Shown: piece after piece, positions 42,966 to 52,293 of the stretch
Position numbering within the stretch: position 1 is the stretch's first letter
How the letters are laid out: each line of letters starts with the position of its first letter
DNA from: CAILZL01 sp050248275
GTDB lineage: Bacteria > Pseudomonadota > Gammaproteobacteria > Steroidobacterales > Steroidobacteraceae
Direction of reading: 5' to 3'
Length of the DNA stretch: 64,000 bases
NCBI GenBank assembly: GCA_050248275.1
Contig: JBFWSR010000001.1
Location: 186,001-250,000 of the forward strand
Position numbers and translations under genes: made by a program
The notes under the pieces: model-generated
Database searches by the model: none
The model's input: the letters and a program-made list of their open reading frames with translations, nothing else
Told to the model about the DNA's origin: nothing

Positions 42966-45269
42966 ATGAAAGCACGCACCAAAAGACTGCTGAAAAAATA
43001 CTGGCCCTTTATCCTCGGTGCAGTCGGCGCCGTGTTGCTGGTATTGATCCTGTGGATTTTTTCTCTGGATCGCCAGATCCGCCAGCAATTCGAGGGCCGC
43101 CGCTGGACCCTGCCTGCCAAGGTGTATGCACAGCCGCTGGAGCTGTATGCGGGACAGGCGATGTCGGCCAATGATTTGCAGCGCGAGCTGGAACGTCTGG
43201 GTTATCAACGTACCGCATCCATCACGCGTGTCGGCAACTTTCAGCGCAGCGACAATCGCATCGACCTGGTATCGCGTCCATTCCGTTTTGCCGACGAGAA
43301 TCGCGCACAGCAGACGCTGTCGATACGGTTCGCCGACGATCGCATCGAACGCCTGTGGGACGCCAAGGGACAGGATGTGCCGGTGTTCCGTCTCGATCCG
43401 CTGTTGATCGGCAGCATTTATCCGACGCAAGGCGAAGACCGCATCATCGTCACGCCGCAGGAAACGCCGGCGCTGCTGCCGGCCGCATTGAAGGTGGTCG
43501 AAGACCGGCGCTTCGATACGCACATCGGCATTGACCCGCGCGGCATCGCCCGCGCACTATGGGTGGACTTGCGCAGCGGCAGCTTCGATCAGGGCGCCTC
43601 GACGCTGACGCAGCAACTGGTGCGCAGTTACTTTCTCAATAATCGGCAGACGCTCAGTCGCAAGATCACTGAAGCCATGATGGCGATGCTGCTGGAAGTG
43701 CATTTCACCAAAGCGGACTTGATGAATGCCTACATCAACGAAATCAACCTTGCCCAGGAAGGCGGCCGCGCCATCCAGGGCTTCGGTCTGGCCAGCCAGT
43801 TCTACTTCGGCAAGCCGCTGGCCGAGCTGCAACTGCATGAGATCGCACTGCTGGTGACTGAAGTGCGCGGCGCCAACTACTACAATCCACGCCGTCATCC
43901 CGAGCGCGCGCTGGCGCGCCGCAACCTGATTCTCGACCTGCTGGCAGAACATCAACTGGTGTCGGTGGATGAAGCCAAACGCGCCAAGGCCAGGCCGCTG
44001 GGTCTGGTCAATGCCGGTGGCGCACGCAGCACTTATTACCCGGCGTTTCTCGATTTCGTGCGCCGTACTCTGCGACGCGACTATCAGGAAACGGACCTCA
44101 CCGAAGCCGGCCTCACCGTCTTCAGCACGCTCGATCCGCATGTGCAGGCCAGAGCGGAAGCTGCGCTGGTATCCGAGCTGGAGCGCCTCGACAAGAACAG
44201 CAAGCGCAAGGACACCGATCTGGAAGGCGCAGTGGTGGTAACCTCGCCAGCCAACGGCGAAGTGGTCGCGATCGTTGGCGGTCGCAATGTCAGTTACAGC
44301 GGCTTCAATCGCGCGCTGGACGCCAAACGCTCCATGGGTTCGCTGGCCAAACCGGTGGTGTATCTCACCGCGCTGGAAACCGGCCGTTACCACGCCGCCA
44401 GCATCATCGACGACGCGCCAATAACGCTGAAGCTCACCAACGGCAAAAGCTGGTCGCCACAAAACTATGATCACAGCAGCAACGGGCCAGTGCCGTTGGT
44501 GCGCGCGCTGGCACAATCGTTGAACCTGGCCACGGTGCATCTGGGCATGGACGTGGGGTTGGACAAGATAGCCCGGGAATTCACCAGACTGGGTTTGGAA
44601 CAGGAACCGCAAGCCGTGCCGGCCATGCTGCTGGGGGCGGTCAGTACAGCGCCGCTGGATGTCGCCCAGATCTATAACAGTCTGGCCAATGGCGGCTTCC
44701 ATACACCGCTGCGCGCCGTGCGCGCCGTCGTCGATGAAAAAGGCACGGCGCTCAAGGCATTTCCGCTGGAAGTCACCCAGGTGGCCAATCCATCGGCCGT
44801 GTATCAGGTGGACCGCATGATGGTTGAAGTGATGCGCCGGGGAACCGGCGCCTCCGCACAGACCAGGCTCGGCAATCTGGTGGTGGCCGGCAAGAGCGGC
44901 ACCTCCTCCGACTATCGCGACAGCTGGTTTGCCGGTTTCTCGGGCAGCCATGTGGTGGTGACCTGGGTGGGCTATGACGATAACGAGCCCACGCGCTTTT
45001 CCGGCTCCACCGGCGCATTGCCCATCTGGACGCAGATCATGGGAAGTATCGAAACCACTTCCTGGAATCAGCCATTGCCGGAGGGGCTGGGCGAAACGCA
45101 GATCGAGTTTGCTTCGGGGTTGGGCGTCAACGATAGCTGCGCCAGCAATGGCCTGACGGTTGCCGTACCGTTGGGCACGCAACTCCCCATGCGCGAAGGT
45201 TGCAGCACCGCTACCGGCGGCATCGCGGCGCGCGCAACCAACTGGTGGCGCGGTATCATCGGCAGATGA
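42966..45269 (+). CDS. mrcB: Penicillin-binding protein 1B
   Basis: Bifunctional peptidoglycan synthase anchored by one N-terminal helix (KYWPFILGAVGAVLLVLILW). The 767 residues hold a UB2H-like region, the GT51 glycosyltransferase with catalytic Glu E179 (VVEDRRFDTHIGID) and QGASTLTQQLVR, then the transpeptidase with S459 (SMGSLAKP), an SLN motif (SLNLATVHLG) and KSGTSSD (K643). The UB2H-type segment and order make it PBP1b rather than PBP1a. A possible -10 TACAAT lies at 42935-42940. Its stop overlaps the lipoprotein gene start. Confidence 0.95.
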   Translation: MKARTKRLLKKYWPFILGAVGAVLLVLILWIFSLDRQIRQQFEGRRWTLPAKVYAQPLELYAGQAMSANDLQRELERLGYQRTASITRVGNFQRSDNRIDLVSRPFRFADENRAQQTLSIRFADDRIERLWDAKGQDVPVFRLDPLLIGSIYPTQGEDRIIVTPQETPALLPAALKVVEDRRFDTHIGIDPRGIARALWVDLRSGSFDQGASTLTQQLVRSYFLNNRQTLSRKITEAMMAMLLEVHFTKADLMNAYINEINLAQEGGRAIQGFGLASQFYFGKPLAELQLHEIALLVTEVRGANYYNPRRHPERALARRNLILDLLAEHQLVSVDEAKRAKARPLGLVNAGGARSTYYPAFLDFVRRTLRRDYQETDLTEAGLTVFSTLDPHVQARAEAALVSELERLDKNSKRKDTDLEGAVVVTSPANGEVVAIVGGRNVSYSGFNRALDAKRSMGSLAKPVVYLTALETGRYHAASIIDDAPITLKLTNGKSWSPQNYDHSSNGPVPLVRALAQSLNLATVHLGMDVGLDKIAREFTRLGLEQEPQAVPAMLLGAVSTAPLDVAQIYNSLANGGFHTPLRAVRAVVDEKGTALKAFPLEVTQVANPSAVYQVDRMMVEVMRRGTGASAQTRLGNLVVAGKSGTSSDYRDSWFAGFSGSHVVVTWVGYDDNEPTRFSGSTGALPIWTQIMGSIETTSWNQPLPEGLGETQIEFASGLGVNDSCASNGLTVAVPLGTQLPMREGCSTATGGIAARATNWWRGIIGR

Positions 45270-45805
45270 CACACCAGCACCACCCCAGCCTGCTTGGTTC
45301 CATCCTGCTGCTGAGCCTGACCGCCTGCACCACCGTGCAGCCCTACACATCGGCGCCAGTCGCCAAGCCGGCAAATCCGTCACCGGAATCCCCGATAGAG
45401 ATTCAACCCGCATCGCCGGGCGTCACGGTGGAGTCGCCACAGCCACTGCCGCCAGTCACCACACGCAGTTACAGCCTCAATGCCGCCTCGCGCGCCCTGG
45501 TCAATCAGGCCGATGCACAGCGCAAGAGCGGCAACTTCGTACAGGCCGCCGCAACACTGGAACGCGCGTTGCGCATCGAGCCGGGCAATCCGCTGCTATG
45601 GCTGGCCTATGGCGAATTGCGCATGGATGAAGACAACTATGCCCAGGCTGAAAACCTGGGCCGCAAGGCGGCGGCGTTGGCCAGCGGCGATCCACGCACC
45701 CAGGCCAATGCCTGGCGGCTGATTGCCGACAGCCTCAAGGCGCGCAACAAGAACAGCGAGGCACAGCAGGCGTATGCACGCGCGAATGCGTTGATGGGCA
45801 GGTGA
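45266..45805 (+). CDS. TPR lipoprotein, probable PBP1b activator (LpoP-like)
   Basis: A 179-residue outer-membrane lipoprotein: signal LLGSILLLSLTAC with lipidated C21, a Pro-rich linker (about 25-70), then TPR-like helices (SRALVNQADAQRKSGNFVQAAATLERALRIEPGNPLLWLAYGELRMDEDNYAQAE). The ATG overlaps the mrcB stop (ATGA). In Pseudomonas aeruginosa a TPR lipoprotein encoded next to PBP1b, LpoP, activates it; the same layout here makes this the best assignment. Direct activation is inferred from position and domain type. Confidence 0.8.
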   Translation: MTHQHHPSLLGSILLLSLTACTTVQPYTSAPVAKPANPSPESPIEIQPASPGVTVESPQPLPPVTTRSYSLNAASRALVNQADAQRKSGNFVQAAATLERALRIEPGNPLLWLAYGELRMDEDNYAQAENLGRKAAALASGDPRTQANAWRLIADSLKARNKNSEAQQAYARANALMGR

Positions 45806-45889
45806 CGAACCTACCGGGCGGTCCATGCCCCCGGATCACCTTAGAACCACCGGGAGCATGAATGAATGAGTAATGAGTTGAACTACTCG

Positions 45890-46354
45890 TTACTTCTTGG
45901 CGCCATTGGCTGTTTCATAGGGCTGGTTCCAGAGATCGCGATCAAGATGCCATTGGCCGTTCTTGTCCTTGTTCCAGATGTGCGCGAAGCGACCGAATCC
46001 CATCTGGCGGCCATCCTTGCGGTCGATCACCTGGTAGTTGCCATGGACCAGCATCATGTCGATGCCTTCGACAGCATTGGTCACCGTTAGCAATGTCAAC
46101 GGATTGCCTTCCTTGAAGTCATCCGCCCAGAACGCCTCAATGTTTTTCCGGCCTTTGATCGTCGGTTCGCCATGCATCATGAGATGTGCATCTTCGGTAT
46201 AGATCGCTCCCAGCGCCGCCCGATCATGAGCGTTATAGGCATCGGCCCAGCGTGTCGCGAGCTGCTGGATATCCGATTCAGCCCTGGCGCCAAAGGTCAT
46301 CAGGACAAGCATCAAAGCCAATCCGGCGCGCAGCACATTCAGTTGTTGTTTCAT
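45890..46354 (-). CDS. Exported SnoaL/NTF2-like protein
   Basis: A 154-residue protein from ATG 46354 with GGAGAG eight bases upstream; an in-frame start at 46378 is less likely. A signal peptide (NVLRAGLALMLVLMTFGARA) precedes an NTF2-like domain: IQQLATRWADAYNAHDRAALGAIYTEDAHLMMHGEPTIKGRKNIEAFW. This DUF4440/SnoaL-type fold binds small ligands; neither ligand nor reaction can be read here. No operon partners. Function unknown. Confidence 0.8.
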   Translation of the reverse strand: MKQQLNVLRAGLALMLVLMTFGARAESDIQQLATRWADAYNAHDRAALGAIYTEDAHLMMHGEPTIKGRKNIEAFWADDFKEGNPLTLLTVTNAVEGIDMMLVHGNYQVIDRKDGRQMGFGRFAHIWNKDKNGQWHLDRDLWNQPYETANGAKK

Positions 46355-46591
46355 TGCATCACTCTCCACGTTGATCAATTAGCTGACTGGCAATCGGCGC
46401 CAGCGAACACTCTGGCGCAAGACCTGCACCCTTGCATGCATGTCACGGCATGCGCTCGAGTTCATTGTTACGCCTGATGCTGCGCCATCAACAGTAGTAC
46501 CAATCACCCGGCTGTAGTTATTACTGCTGACAGGAAGGTCAGCGAAACAGCGGTGCCGTGGACAATGCGGCTCATGCGCGGCCTGCCGGTC

Positions 46592-47596
46592 CTAGTCCCC
46601 GCCGATTTGGGCCAGATTCCCCAGAAACTGCGCAGTCGCTTTTTCCCAAGTGTATTGCAGCGCGTGTTCACGACAGGCGTGACGATTCATCTGCAGGGCG
46701 CTCAACGTTGCCGCATGCAGATTCTCGCTGAGGCTGCCGGTCACGCCCTCGCGAACCACGTCGATCGGACCCGTTACCGGGTATGCAGCGACCGGCACTC
46801 CACAGGCCATGGCTTCCAGTAACACCAAACCAAACGTATCGGTGCGGCTGGGAAACACAAACACATCGGCCGCCGCCACATGCGCCGCCAGTTCTTCGCC
46901 ATATTTGTAACCGACAAAAACCGTCTGCGGATACTTGCCCTGCAATTCCTCGCGCGCCGGCCCATCGCCCACCACCAGCTTGGTGCCGGGTAGATCGAGC
47001 TTCAGAAACTCCTCGATATTTTTCTCCACTGACACGCGCCCCAGATACAAGGAGATCGGTCGTGGCAGATCCAGCAGCATGCGCGCTTCGGGACGGAACA
47101 ATTGCACATCGACACCGCGCGACCAGCGCGCCAGATTGGTAAAGCCGCGTGCCTGCAACTGGTTGTGCATGCTGGGCGTGGCCACCATGGTGCGCGCCGC
47201 CATGCCGTGAAAACGCCGCAGCCAGGCATAACTCCACGACAGCGGCACCGGCGCGCGCGCGCGTACATACTCGGGAAACTGCGTGTGATACGAAGTGGTG
47301 TAAGGCCAGCGTTGCCGCAGGCAGAAACGTCGCGCGGCCATGCCCAACGGTCCCTCGGTGGCGATGTGCACGTAATCGGGACGGAACTGTTGTAACTGTT
47401 CATTGACCAGACGGGCCGGCCGCCAGGCCAGACGGATCTCGGGATAGGTGGGGCAGGGAATGCTGCGGAACATGCCCGGCTCGATCATGTGCGCTTCATG
47501 TCCCTGCGCCGCCAGCATGGCGCGCGTGGTGTTGAGCGTGCGCACCACGCCATTGGTCTGCGGATGCCAGGCATCCGTGACGATACAGATTCGCAT
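46592..47596 (-). CDS. GT4-family glycosyltransferase
   Basis: A 334-residue GT-B enzyme. N-terminal domain: MRICIVTDAWHPQTNGVVRTL, then TSYHTQFPEYVRAR. C-terminal domain: SLYLGRVSVEKNIEEFL, VGDGPAREEL and FPSRTDTFGLVLLEAMACGVPVAAYPVTGPIDVV, with the EX7E motif. Relatives transfer mannose or similar sugars to lipids; the acceptor is not known. Its start overlaps the stop of the phosphoesterase gene by one base (TGATG), a pairing common in beta- and gammaproteobacteria and suggestive of envelope glycolipid work. Confidence 0.9.
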   Translation of the reverse strand: MRICIVTDAWHPQTNGVVRTLNTTRAMLAAQGHEAHMIEPGMFRSIPCPTYPEIRLAWRPARLVNEQLQQFRPDYVHIATEGPLGMAARRFCLRQRWPYTTSYHTQFPEYVRARAPVPLSWSYAWLRRFHGMAARTMVATPSMHNQLQARGFTNLARWSRGVDVQLFRPEARMLLDLPRPISLYLGRVSVEKNIEEFLKLDLPGTKLVVGDGPAREELQGKYPQTVFVGYKYGEELAAHVAAADVFVFPSRTDTFGLVLLEAMACGVPVAAYPVTGPIDVVREGVTGSLSENLHAATLSALQMNRHACREHALQYTWEKATAQFLGNLAQIGGD

Positions 47597-48477
47597 CAGG
47601 CGGCGTGATCCACCAGCAGCGATGCCGATCCACCCTGCGCCAGCATCACTTCCGCCTGTTCGGTCCAGCGCAGCAGCGACAGTCGCCCGGCATGATCTTC
47701 AATCAGCGTGGTACAGCTTTCGACCCAGTCGCCATCGTTGCAATACAGCACGTCGTCGAGCCGGGTGATCTCGGCACGATGAATGTGGCCGCAGATGACG
47801 CCATCCACACCGCGTTGGCGGGCTTCGCTGGCCAGCGCGCGTTCATAGTTGGCGATGTATTTAACGGCATTCTTCATCTTGCCCTTGAGAAACGCCGCCA
47901 CCGACCAGTACGAAAACCCGCAGTGCCGCCGCAGGCTGTTCACATGACGATTCAGCCACAAAATGAAGTCATAAAGGTGATGACCGACAAATGAAAGCAA
48001 CGGGCTGGCTTTGATCACATTGTCGAAGTCATCGCCGTGCAACACCCAGAAGCGACGGCCATCGGCGGTTTCATGAATGGCGTCCTGCATGACTTCGACA
48101 TTACCGAAGTGCATGCCGATCTGTTCGCGGAACGAGGCATCGTGATTGCCGGGAATATAAATGACGCGCGTGCCGTGCTTGGCCTTGCCGAGAAGGGTGC
48201 GTATCACATTGGTATGCGACTGCGGCCAGAAGAAGCTGCGTTCCATGCTCCACAGATCAATGATGTCCCCGACCAGATACAGCGTGTCGCAATGCACCGA
48301 GTGCAGGAAGTCGAGCAGATAATCGGCGCTGCAACCGCGCGATCCCAGATGCACATCGGAAATGAAAACCGTACGGACCCGCAGAGTGGACCTGTCTTTA
48401 CCCGGTTTGGACTGAACATTGTCTGCAGAACGGTTGGCTGTTTGCATGCCTCGCCGGCTCGTGACCTTTGATGTCAT
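47596..48477 (-). CDS. LpxH-like metallophosphoesterase
   Basis: A 293-residue calcineurin-type phosphoesterase with VFISDVHLGSRGC, YLVGDIIDLW, IPGNHD, VLHGDDFD and ICGHIHRAEI, the five metal-site motifs of the UDP-2,3-diacylglucosamine diphosphatase group. It is longer than E. coli LpxH (240) because of a polar N-terminus and a middle insert (LYDFILWLNRHVNSLRRHCGF). The start may be 48477 or ATG 48447. Being coupled to a glycosyltransferase rather than lipid A genes, it may act on another nucleotide-lipid; substrate unproven. Confidence 0.85.
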   Translation of the reverse strand: MTSKVTSRRGMQTANRSADNVQSKPGKDRSTLRVRTVFISDVHLGSRGCSADYLLDFLHSVHCDTLYLVGDIIDLWSMERSFFWPQSHTNVIRTLLGKAKHGTRVIYIPGNHDASFREQIGMHFGNVEVMQDAIHETADGRRFWVLHGDDFDNVIKASPLLSFVGHHLYDFILWLNRHVNSLRRHCGFSYWSVAAFLKGKMKNAVKYIANYERALASEARQRGVDGVICGHIHRAEITRLDDVLYCNDGDWVESCTTLIEDHAGRLSLLRWTEQAEVMLAQGGSASLLVDHAA

Positions 48478-48578
48478 TTACTGTCGTCGTCGGCAATGTC
48501 CCGAATGTTGCAATTTGACGAAGTTTTAATGACAAACACCTTTGACTTGCCCTGGCAGGCTGGTCATTCTTTGCAGTC

Positions 48579-49055
48579 ATGATTGCTTTATTACAACGTG
48601 TCACCCATGCATCGGTCAGCGTTGCCGGCAGCGAAACCGGCCGGATTGCCGCCGGCCTGCTGGTACTGATCGGCGTGGAACGCGGCGACGCGCCGGCGCA
48701 GACCGACAGATTGCTGGAACGATTGCTGGCCTATCGAGTCTTTCCGGATGTGGCCGGTAAAATGAACCTCAGCCTCAGTCAGCAGGGCGGCGGTTTGCTG
48801 CTGGTGCCGCAGTTCACTCTGGCGGCCGATACCCGCCATGGTAATCGCCCGGGATTCAGCACGGCGGCATCCCCGGAGCGGGGTCGGCAACTGTTTGACT
48901 ATCTCGTCAGGTCGGCTGAACAGCAGCATCCGGTTGTGGCCACAGGCGTATTTGGCGCCAACATGCAGGTGTCATCATGCAATGACGGCCCGGTGACCTT
49001 CTGGCTGCAAGTGCCGCCGAAAACGTCCGTGCCGAGGCCGGACTTGGGGGGTTAA
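48579..49055 (+). CDS. dtd: D-aminoacyl-tRNA deacylase
   Basis: Chirality-proofreading enzyme that frees tRNAs from D-amino acids and glycine. The 158 residues start MIALLQRVTHASVSV and contain LLVPQFTLAADTRHGNRPGFS (the SQFTL-type motif, here PQFTL) and NDGPVTFWL, the conserved cis Gly-Pro motif. Length is slightly over the usual 145-150 because of a C-terminal tail. It diverges from the phosphoesterase gene over about 100 bases and precedes tatA. Confidence 0.95.
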   Translation: MIALLQRVTHASVSVAGSETGRIAAGLLVLIGVERGDAPAQTDRLLERLLAYRVFPDVAGKMNLSLSQQGGGLLLVPQFTLAADTRHGNRPGFSTAASPERGRQLFDYLVRSAEQQHPVVATGVFGANMQVSSCNDGPVTFWLQVPPKTSVPRPDLGG

Positions 49056-49128
49056 GTCTGGTTCACGTCGCAGTACTATGGCTGCAATTGGCGTATTATC
49101 CCGCCCCTGTTTTACCCCGGAGGTTGTC

Positions 49129-49359
49129 ATGGGTATCGGTTTCCGAGAATTGGTCATCATCCTGGTTATCGCCCTGCTGGTGTTCGGCACCAAGAAGCTG
49201 AAAAACATCGGCTCGGATCTTGGCGGCGCCGTGAAAGGTTTCAAGGATGCCATGCAAGATGGCGAGAAAAAGGAAGATGCCAAGCAGCTCGACGCACCTG
49301 ACAGCAAGGATGCGGATTTCAGCACCACCGCCGACAAAGCCGACAGCAAGAAGGTTTGA
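49129..49359 (+). CDS. tatA: Sec-independent protein translocase subunit TatA
   Basis: Pore-forming subunit of the twin-arginine export system, 76 residues from ATG 49129 with GGAGG six bases upstream. MGIGFRELVIILVIALLVFGTKKLKNIGSDLGGAVKGF shows the short membrane helix, the FG hinge and the amphipathic helix, followed by a charged tail. An in-frame start at 49078 lacks a ribosome binding site. tatA-tatB-tatC follow in order. Confidence 0.95.
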   Translation: MGIGFRELVIILVIALLVFGTKKLKNIGSDLGGAVKGFKDAMQDGEKKEDAKQLDAPDSKDADFSTTADKADSKKV

Positions 49360-49392
49360 TGCCGCCGCTGCGGTTGTTGCTGACTGTGACTC

Positions 49393-49833
49393 ATGTTTGA
49401 AGTCGGTTTTCAGGAACTGATCATGATCGCGCTGCTGGCGCTGATCGTGCTCGGACCGGAGAAGCTCCCCAAACTGGCCGCCAAGGTGGGCCACTGGACG
49501 GGTCGTGCACGCGCCATGGCGCGCAACTTGCGCATGCAACTGGAGCAGGAAGTCAGCTATGAGGAATTACTGAAACAAAAGCAGGCTGCCGAGGAAGCAC
49601 TGCGCAAGGCACAGGAAGCTCCCATGAATTTTCATGCCGATGTGCAGGCCACTGCCCAGACGGTACAAGCCGACATGAACAACATTCTCAACCCTGCTGC
49701 CTCGCCTGCCCATTCCTCTGCCACCACGGAACCGCCCGCACCGGCAGCACCCACCGAAACGCACACCGCACCCTCTGCCGTGCCTGTGTCAACCAGTACT
49801 GACACCGCACCGGCCATCCGCCCCAACTCATGA
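49393..49833 (+). CDS. tatB: Sec-independent protein translocase subunit TatB
   Basis: Substrate-receptor subunit working with TatC. The 146 residues begin MFEVGFQELIMIALLALIVLGPEKLPKLAAKVG, with the LGPxKLP hinge that marks TatB, an amphipathic helix, then a long Ala/Pro/Thr-rich tail (about 95-146). It lies 33 bases after tatA and overlaps tatC by four bases. Confidence 0.95.
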   Translation: MFEVGFQELIMIALLALIVLGPEKLPKLAAKVGHWTGRARAMARNLRMQLEQEVSYEELLKQKQAAEEALRKAQEAPMNFHADVQATAQTVQADMNNILNPAASPAHSSATTEPPAPAAPTETHTAPSAVPVSTSTDTAPAIRPNS

Positions 49834-50609
49834 GTGCCGAACCAGAAGAAAAAATGGCCGAAGGCACGTTGATCTCGCACTTGCTGGAACTGCGCGATCG
49901 CCTGCTGCGCGCCACGATCGTTGTGTGCATCGTGTTCCTGCCCTGCATGTACTGGCAGAATGATTTGTTCACGCTGGTTTCCAGGCCACTGCTCGACAAG
50001 CTGCCCAAGGGTACTTCGATGATTTCCACCAGCCTGATCGCGCCGATGATGGCGCCGCTGAAGCTGGCTGCGCTGGTGGCATTGTTTCTCAGCATGCCCT
50101 ACGTGCTTTACCAGATCTGGGCGTTCGTTTCCCCCGGCCTGTACAGACATGAAAAGCGTTTCGCCATACCGCTGGTGGTTTCCAGCGTCGTGCTTTTTTA
50201 CTGTGGCGCGGCGTTCGCCTACCTCGCCGTGTTCCCGGTGATGTTCGGCTTCCTCACTACTGCCGCGCCCACCGGTATTGTCGTGATGCCCGATATGACG
50301 CAGTACATGGATTTCGCTGCAATGATGATCTTCGCCTTCGGTGCATCCTTTGAGATCCCCATCGCCACCTTCCTACTGGTGTGGACCGGAATGGTCCGCA
50401 TCAAGACGCTTACTGAGAATCGTGGCTATGTGTTCATTGCCGTGTTCATCATTGCCGCCATTCTCACGCCCACCACCGATCCGCTGTCACAGACCATGAT
50501 GGCGGGCCCCATGTATCTGCTGTATGAACTCGGCATCGTCTTTTCGCGCACTCTGCTCAAGGACAAACTCGCCGCCCGGGCAAAGGAAAGTGCCGAGGAA
50601 ACTTCATAG
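49830..50609 (+). CDS. tatC: Sec-independent protein translocase subunit TatC
   Basis: Core signal-peptide receptor, 259 residues with six membrane helices. GTLISHLLELRDRLLRATI is the conserved cytoplasmic N-terminus, with the Glu and Arg needed for twin-arginine recognition. PYVLYQIWAFVSPGLYRHEKRF and FAFGASFEIPIATFLLVWTGMV are further landmarks. The ATG overlaps the tatB stop. It converges with the Yej ATPase gene, whose stop lies four bases away. Confidence 0.96.
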   Translation: MSAEPEEKMAEGTLISHLLELRDRLLRATIVVCIVFLPCMYWQNDLFTLVSRPLLDKLPKGTSMISTSLIAPMMAPLKLAALVALFLSMPYVLYQIWAFVSPGLYRHEKRFAIPLVVSSVVLFYCGAAFAYLAVFPVMFGFLTTAAPTGIVVMPDMTQYMDFAAMMIFAFGASFEIPIATFLLVWTGMVRIKTLTENRGYVFIAVFIIAAILTPTTDPLSQTMMAGPMYLLYELGIVFSRTLLKDKLAARAKESAEETS

Positions 50610-50613
50610 CGGC

Positions 50614-52293
50614 TTATCGTCCCGGTATCGCCGCCAGCAGGCTGCGCGTGTATTCGGTTTGCGGTGCGCGATACAGTTCATCCGCATCCGCCATCTCCAC
50701 CACCCGGCCGTATTGCATGACCAGCACCCGATCGGAGATGTGCTTGACCACACTCAGGTCGTGCGAGATGAAAATATAGGACAGGCCGAATTCATCCTGC
50801 AGATCCTGCAACAGATTCAGCACCTGTGCCTGCACCGACACATCCAGCGCCGATACCGCTTCATCGAGAATCAGCACTTCCGGCCTGACCACCAGACAGC
50901 GTGCAATGGCAATGCGTTGCCGCTGACCGCCGGAAAACTCATGGGGATAACGCTGCAGTGCTGCCTCCGGCAGGCCGACACGCTGCAGCATGGCAATGGC
51001 CAGTTGCAAACGTTCCGTCGTGCTCTTGCCGATGCGATGTATCTGCATTGGCTCCAGCAGCAATTGCGCCACGGTGAATCGCGGGTTCAGCGAGGCATAG
51101 GGATTCTGGAACACGATCTGGATGCGGCGCCGGTAACCGTGCATCTCGGCTTCACTCAGCGTGAGCAGATCCTTGCCATCGAACCAGACCTGTCCGCCAC
51201 TGCTGTCAAGCAAACGCAGCAGGGTCAGGGCCGCCGTGCTCTTGCCGGAACCGGATTCGCCGACAATCCCCAGCGTCTTGCCGCGCGGCAGCTGAAACGA
51301 CACATCGCTGACCGCGACGATGTGATCGCGCTTGAACAGGCCGGTCTTGAGCGTGAACGTCTTTTGCAACGCTTTGACTTCCAGCACGATGGCATCCTGC
51401 GGACTGGTGCCACGCTGACGCTGCTCGCTTTCCGTCACCGCATTCCCATCGAGAAAATCCTCTACCACCGGCAGTCGTCGCGGGCGTCTATCCAGGCGCG
51501 GACGACACGCCATCAGGGCACGGGTATAGGGATGCTGCGGCCCTGCGAACAATGCCGCGGTGACATTCTGTTCGCGGATCTCGCCCTGCTGCATCACCAC
51601 GACATGATCGGCCACTTCACGCACCAGACCCAGATCGTGCGTGATGAACAGCATGGCCATGCCCTGCTGTTCCCGCAGGCGCAATAGCAGCTCCAGAATC
51701 TGTTTCTGCACCGTGACATCCAGCGCGGTGGTCAGTTCATCGGCGATCAGCAGCTTGGGCTGACAGGCGATCGCCAGGGCAATCATCACGCGCTGCTGCT
51801 GACCGCCGGACAGCTCATGCGGATAGGCATTCACGCGCAGCTCGGGCCGGGGAATGCCCACTTCGTTGAGCAACTCCACGGCGCGACTCAATGCCTGTCT
51901 GTTGTTCATGCCCATGTGCAGTTGCAAGGATTCGGCAATCTGCGCGCCCACGGTAAACACCGGATTGAGCGAACTCATCGGGTCCTGAAACACCATGCTG
52001 ATGTCCTTGCCGCGCAGGGCGCGCAGTTCCGTTGCATTCAGCGTCAATAGATTACGGTCCATGAAGTCGATGCGGCTACCGGCATCAATGCGGGCGGTTT
52101 TGGGCAACAGACGTAGAATGGCCGTGGCAGTTACCGACTTGCCGCTGCCGGATTCACCTACCAGCGCCAGTGTCTGTTGTGCCGCCAAGGTGAAGGACAC
52201 GCCTTTCACGGCCGGCAACTGTCCGTTGCTGCCTGCAAAGCTGACCTGCAGAGCATTCACCGACAACAAGTTTGTGGCGCCAGTGTCACTCAT
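50614..52293 (-). CDS. yejF: Peptide ABC transporter ATPase with two nucleotide-binding domains (YejF-like)
   Basis: A 559-residue cytosolic ATPase with two complete domains: Walker A GESGSGKSVT and GESGSGKSTA, signatures LSGGQQQRVMIALA and FSGGQRQRIAIARCL, and Walker B LLIADELTTALDVT and VLILDEAVSALDVS, each with the OppD/OppF-type HD switch. This fused form is typical of YejF. An in-frame start at 52326 is less likely than ATG 52293. It is the last gene of an SBP-YejB-YejE-YejF operon and overlaps yejE by eight bases. Confidence 0.92.
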   Translation of the reverse strand: MSDTGATNLLSVNALQVSFAGSNGQLPAVKGVSFTLAAQQTLALVGESGSGKSVTATAILRLLPKTARIDAGSRIDFMDRNLLTLNATELRALRGKDISMVFQDPMSSLNPVFTVGAQIAESLQLHMGMNNRQALSRAVELLNEVGIPRPELRVNAYPHELSGGQQQRVMIALAIACQPKLLIADELTTALDVTVQKQILELLLRLREQQGMAMLFITHDLGLVREVADHVVVMQQGEIREQNVTAALFAGPQHPYTRALMACRPRLDRRPRRLPVVEDFLDGNAVTESEQRQRGTSPQDAIVLEVKALQKTFTLKTGLFKRDHIVAVSDVSFQLPRGKTLGIVGESGSGKSTAALTLLRLLDSSGGQVWFDGKDLLTLSEAEMHGYRRRIQIVFQNPYASLNPRFTVAQLLLEPMQIHRIGKSTTERLQLAIAMLQRVGLPEAALQRYPHEFSGGQRQRIAIARCLVVRPEVLILDEAVSALDVSVQAQVLNLLQDLQDEFGLSYIFISHDLSVVKHISDRVLVMQYGRVVEMADADELYRAPQTEYTRSLLAAIPGR

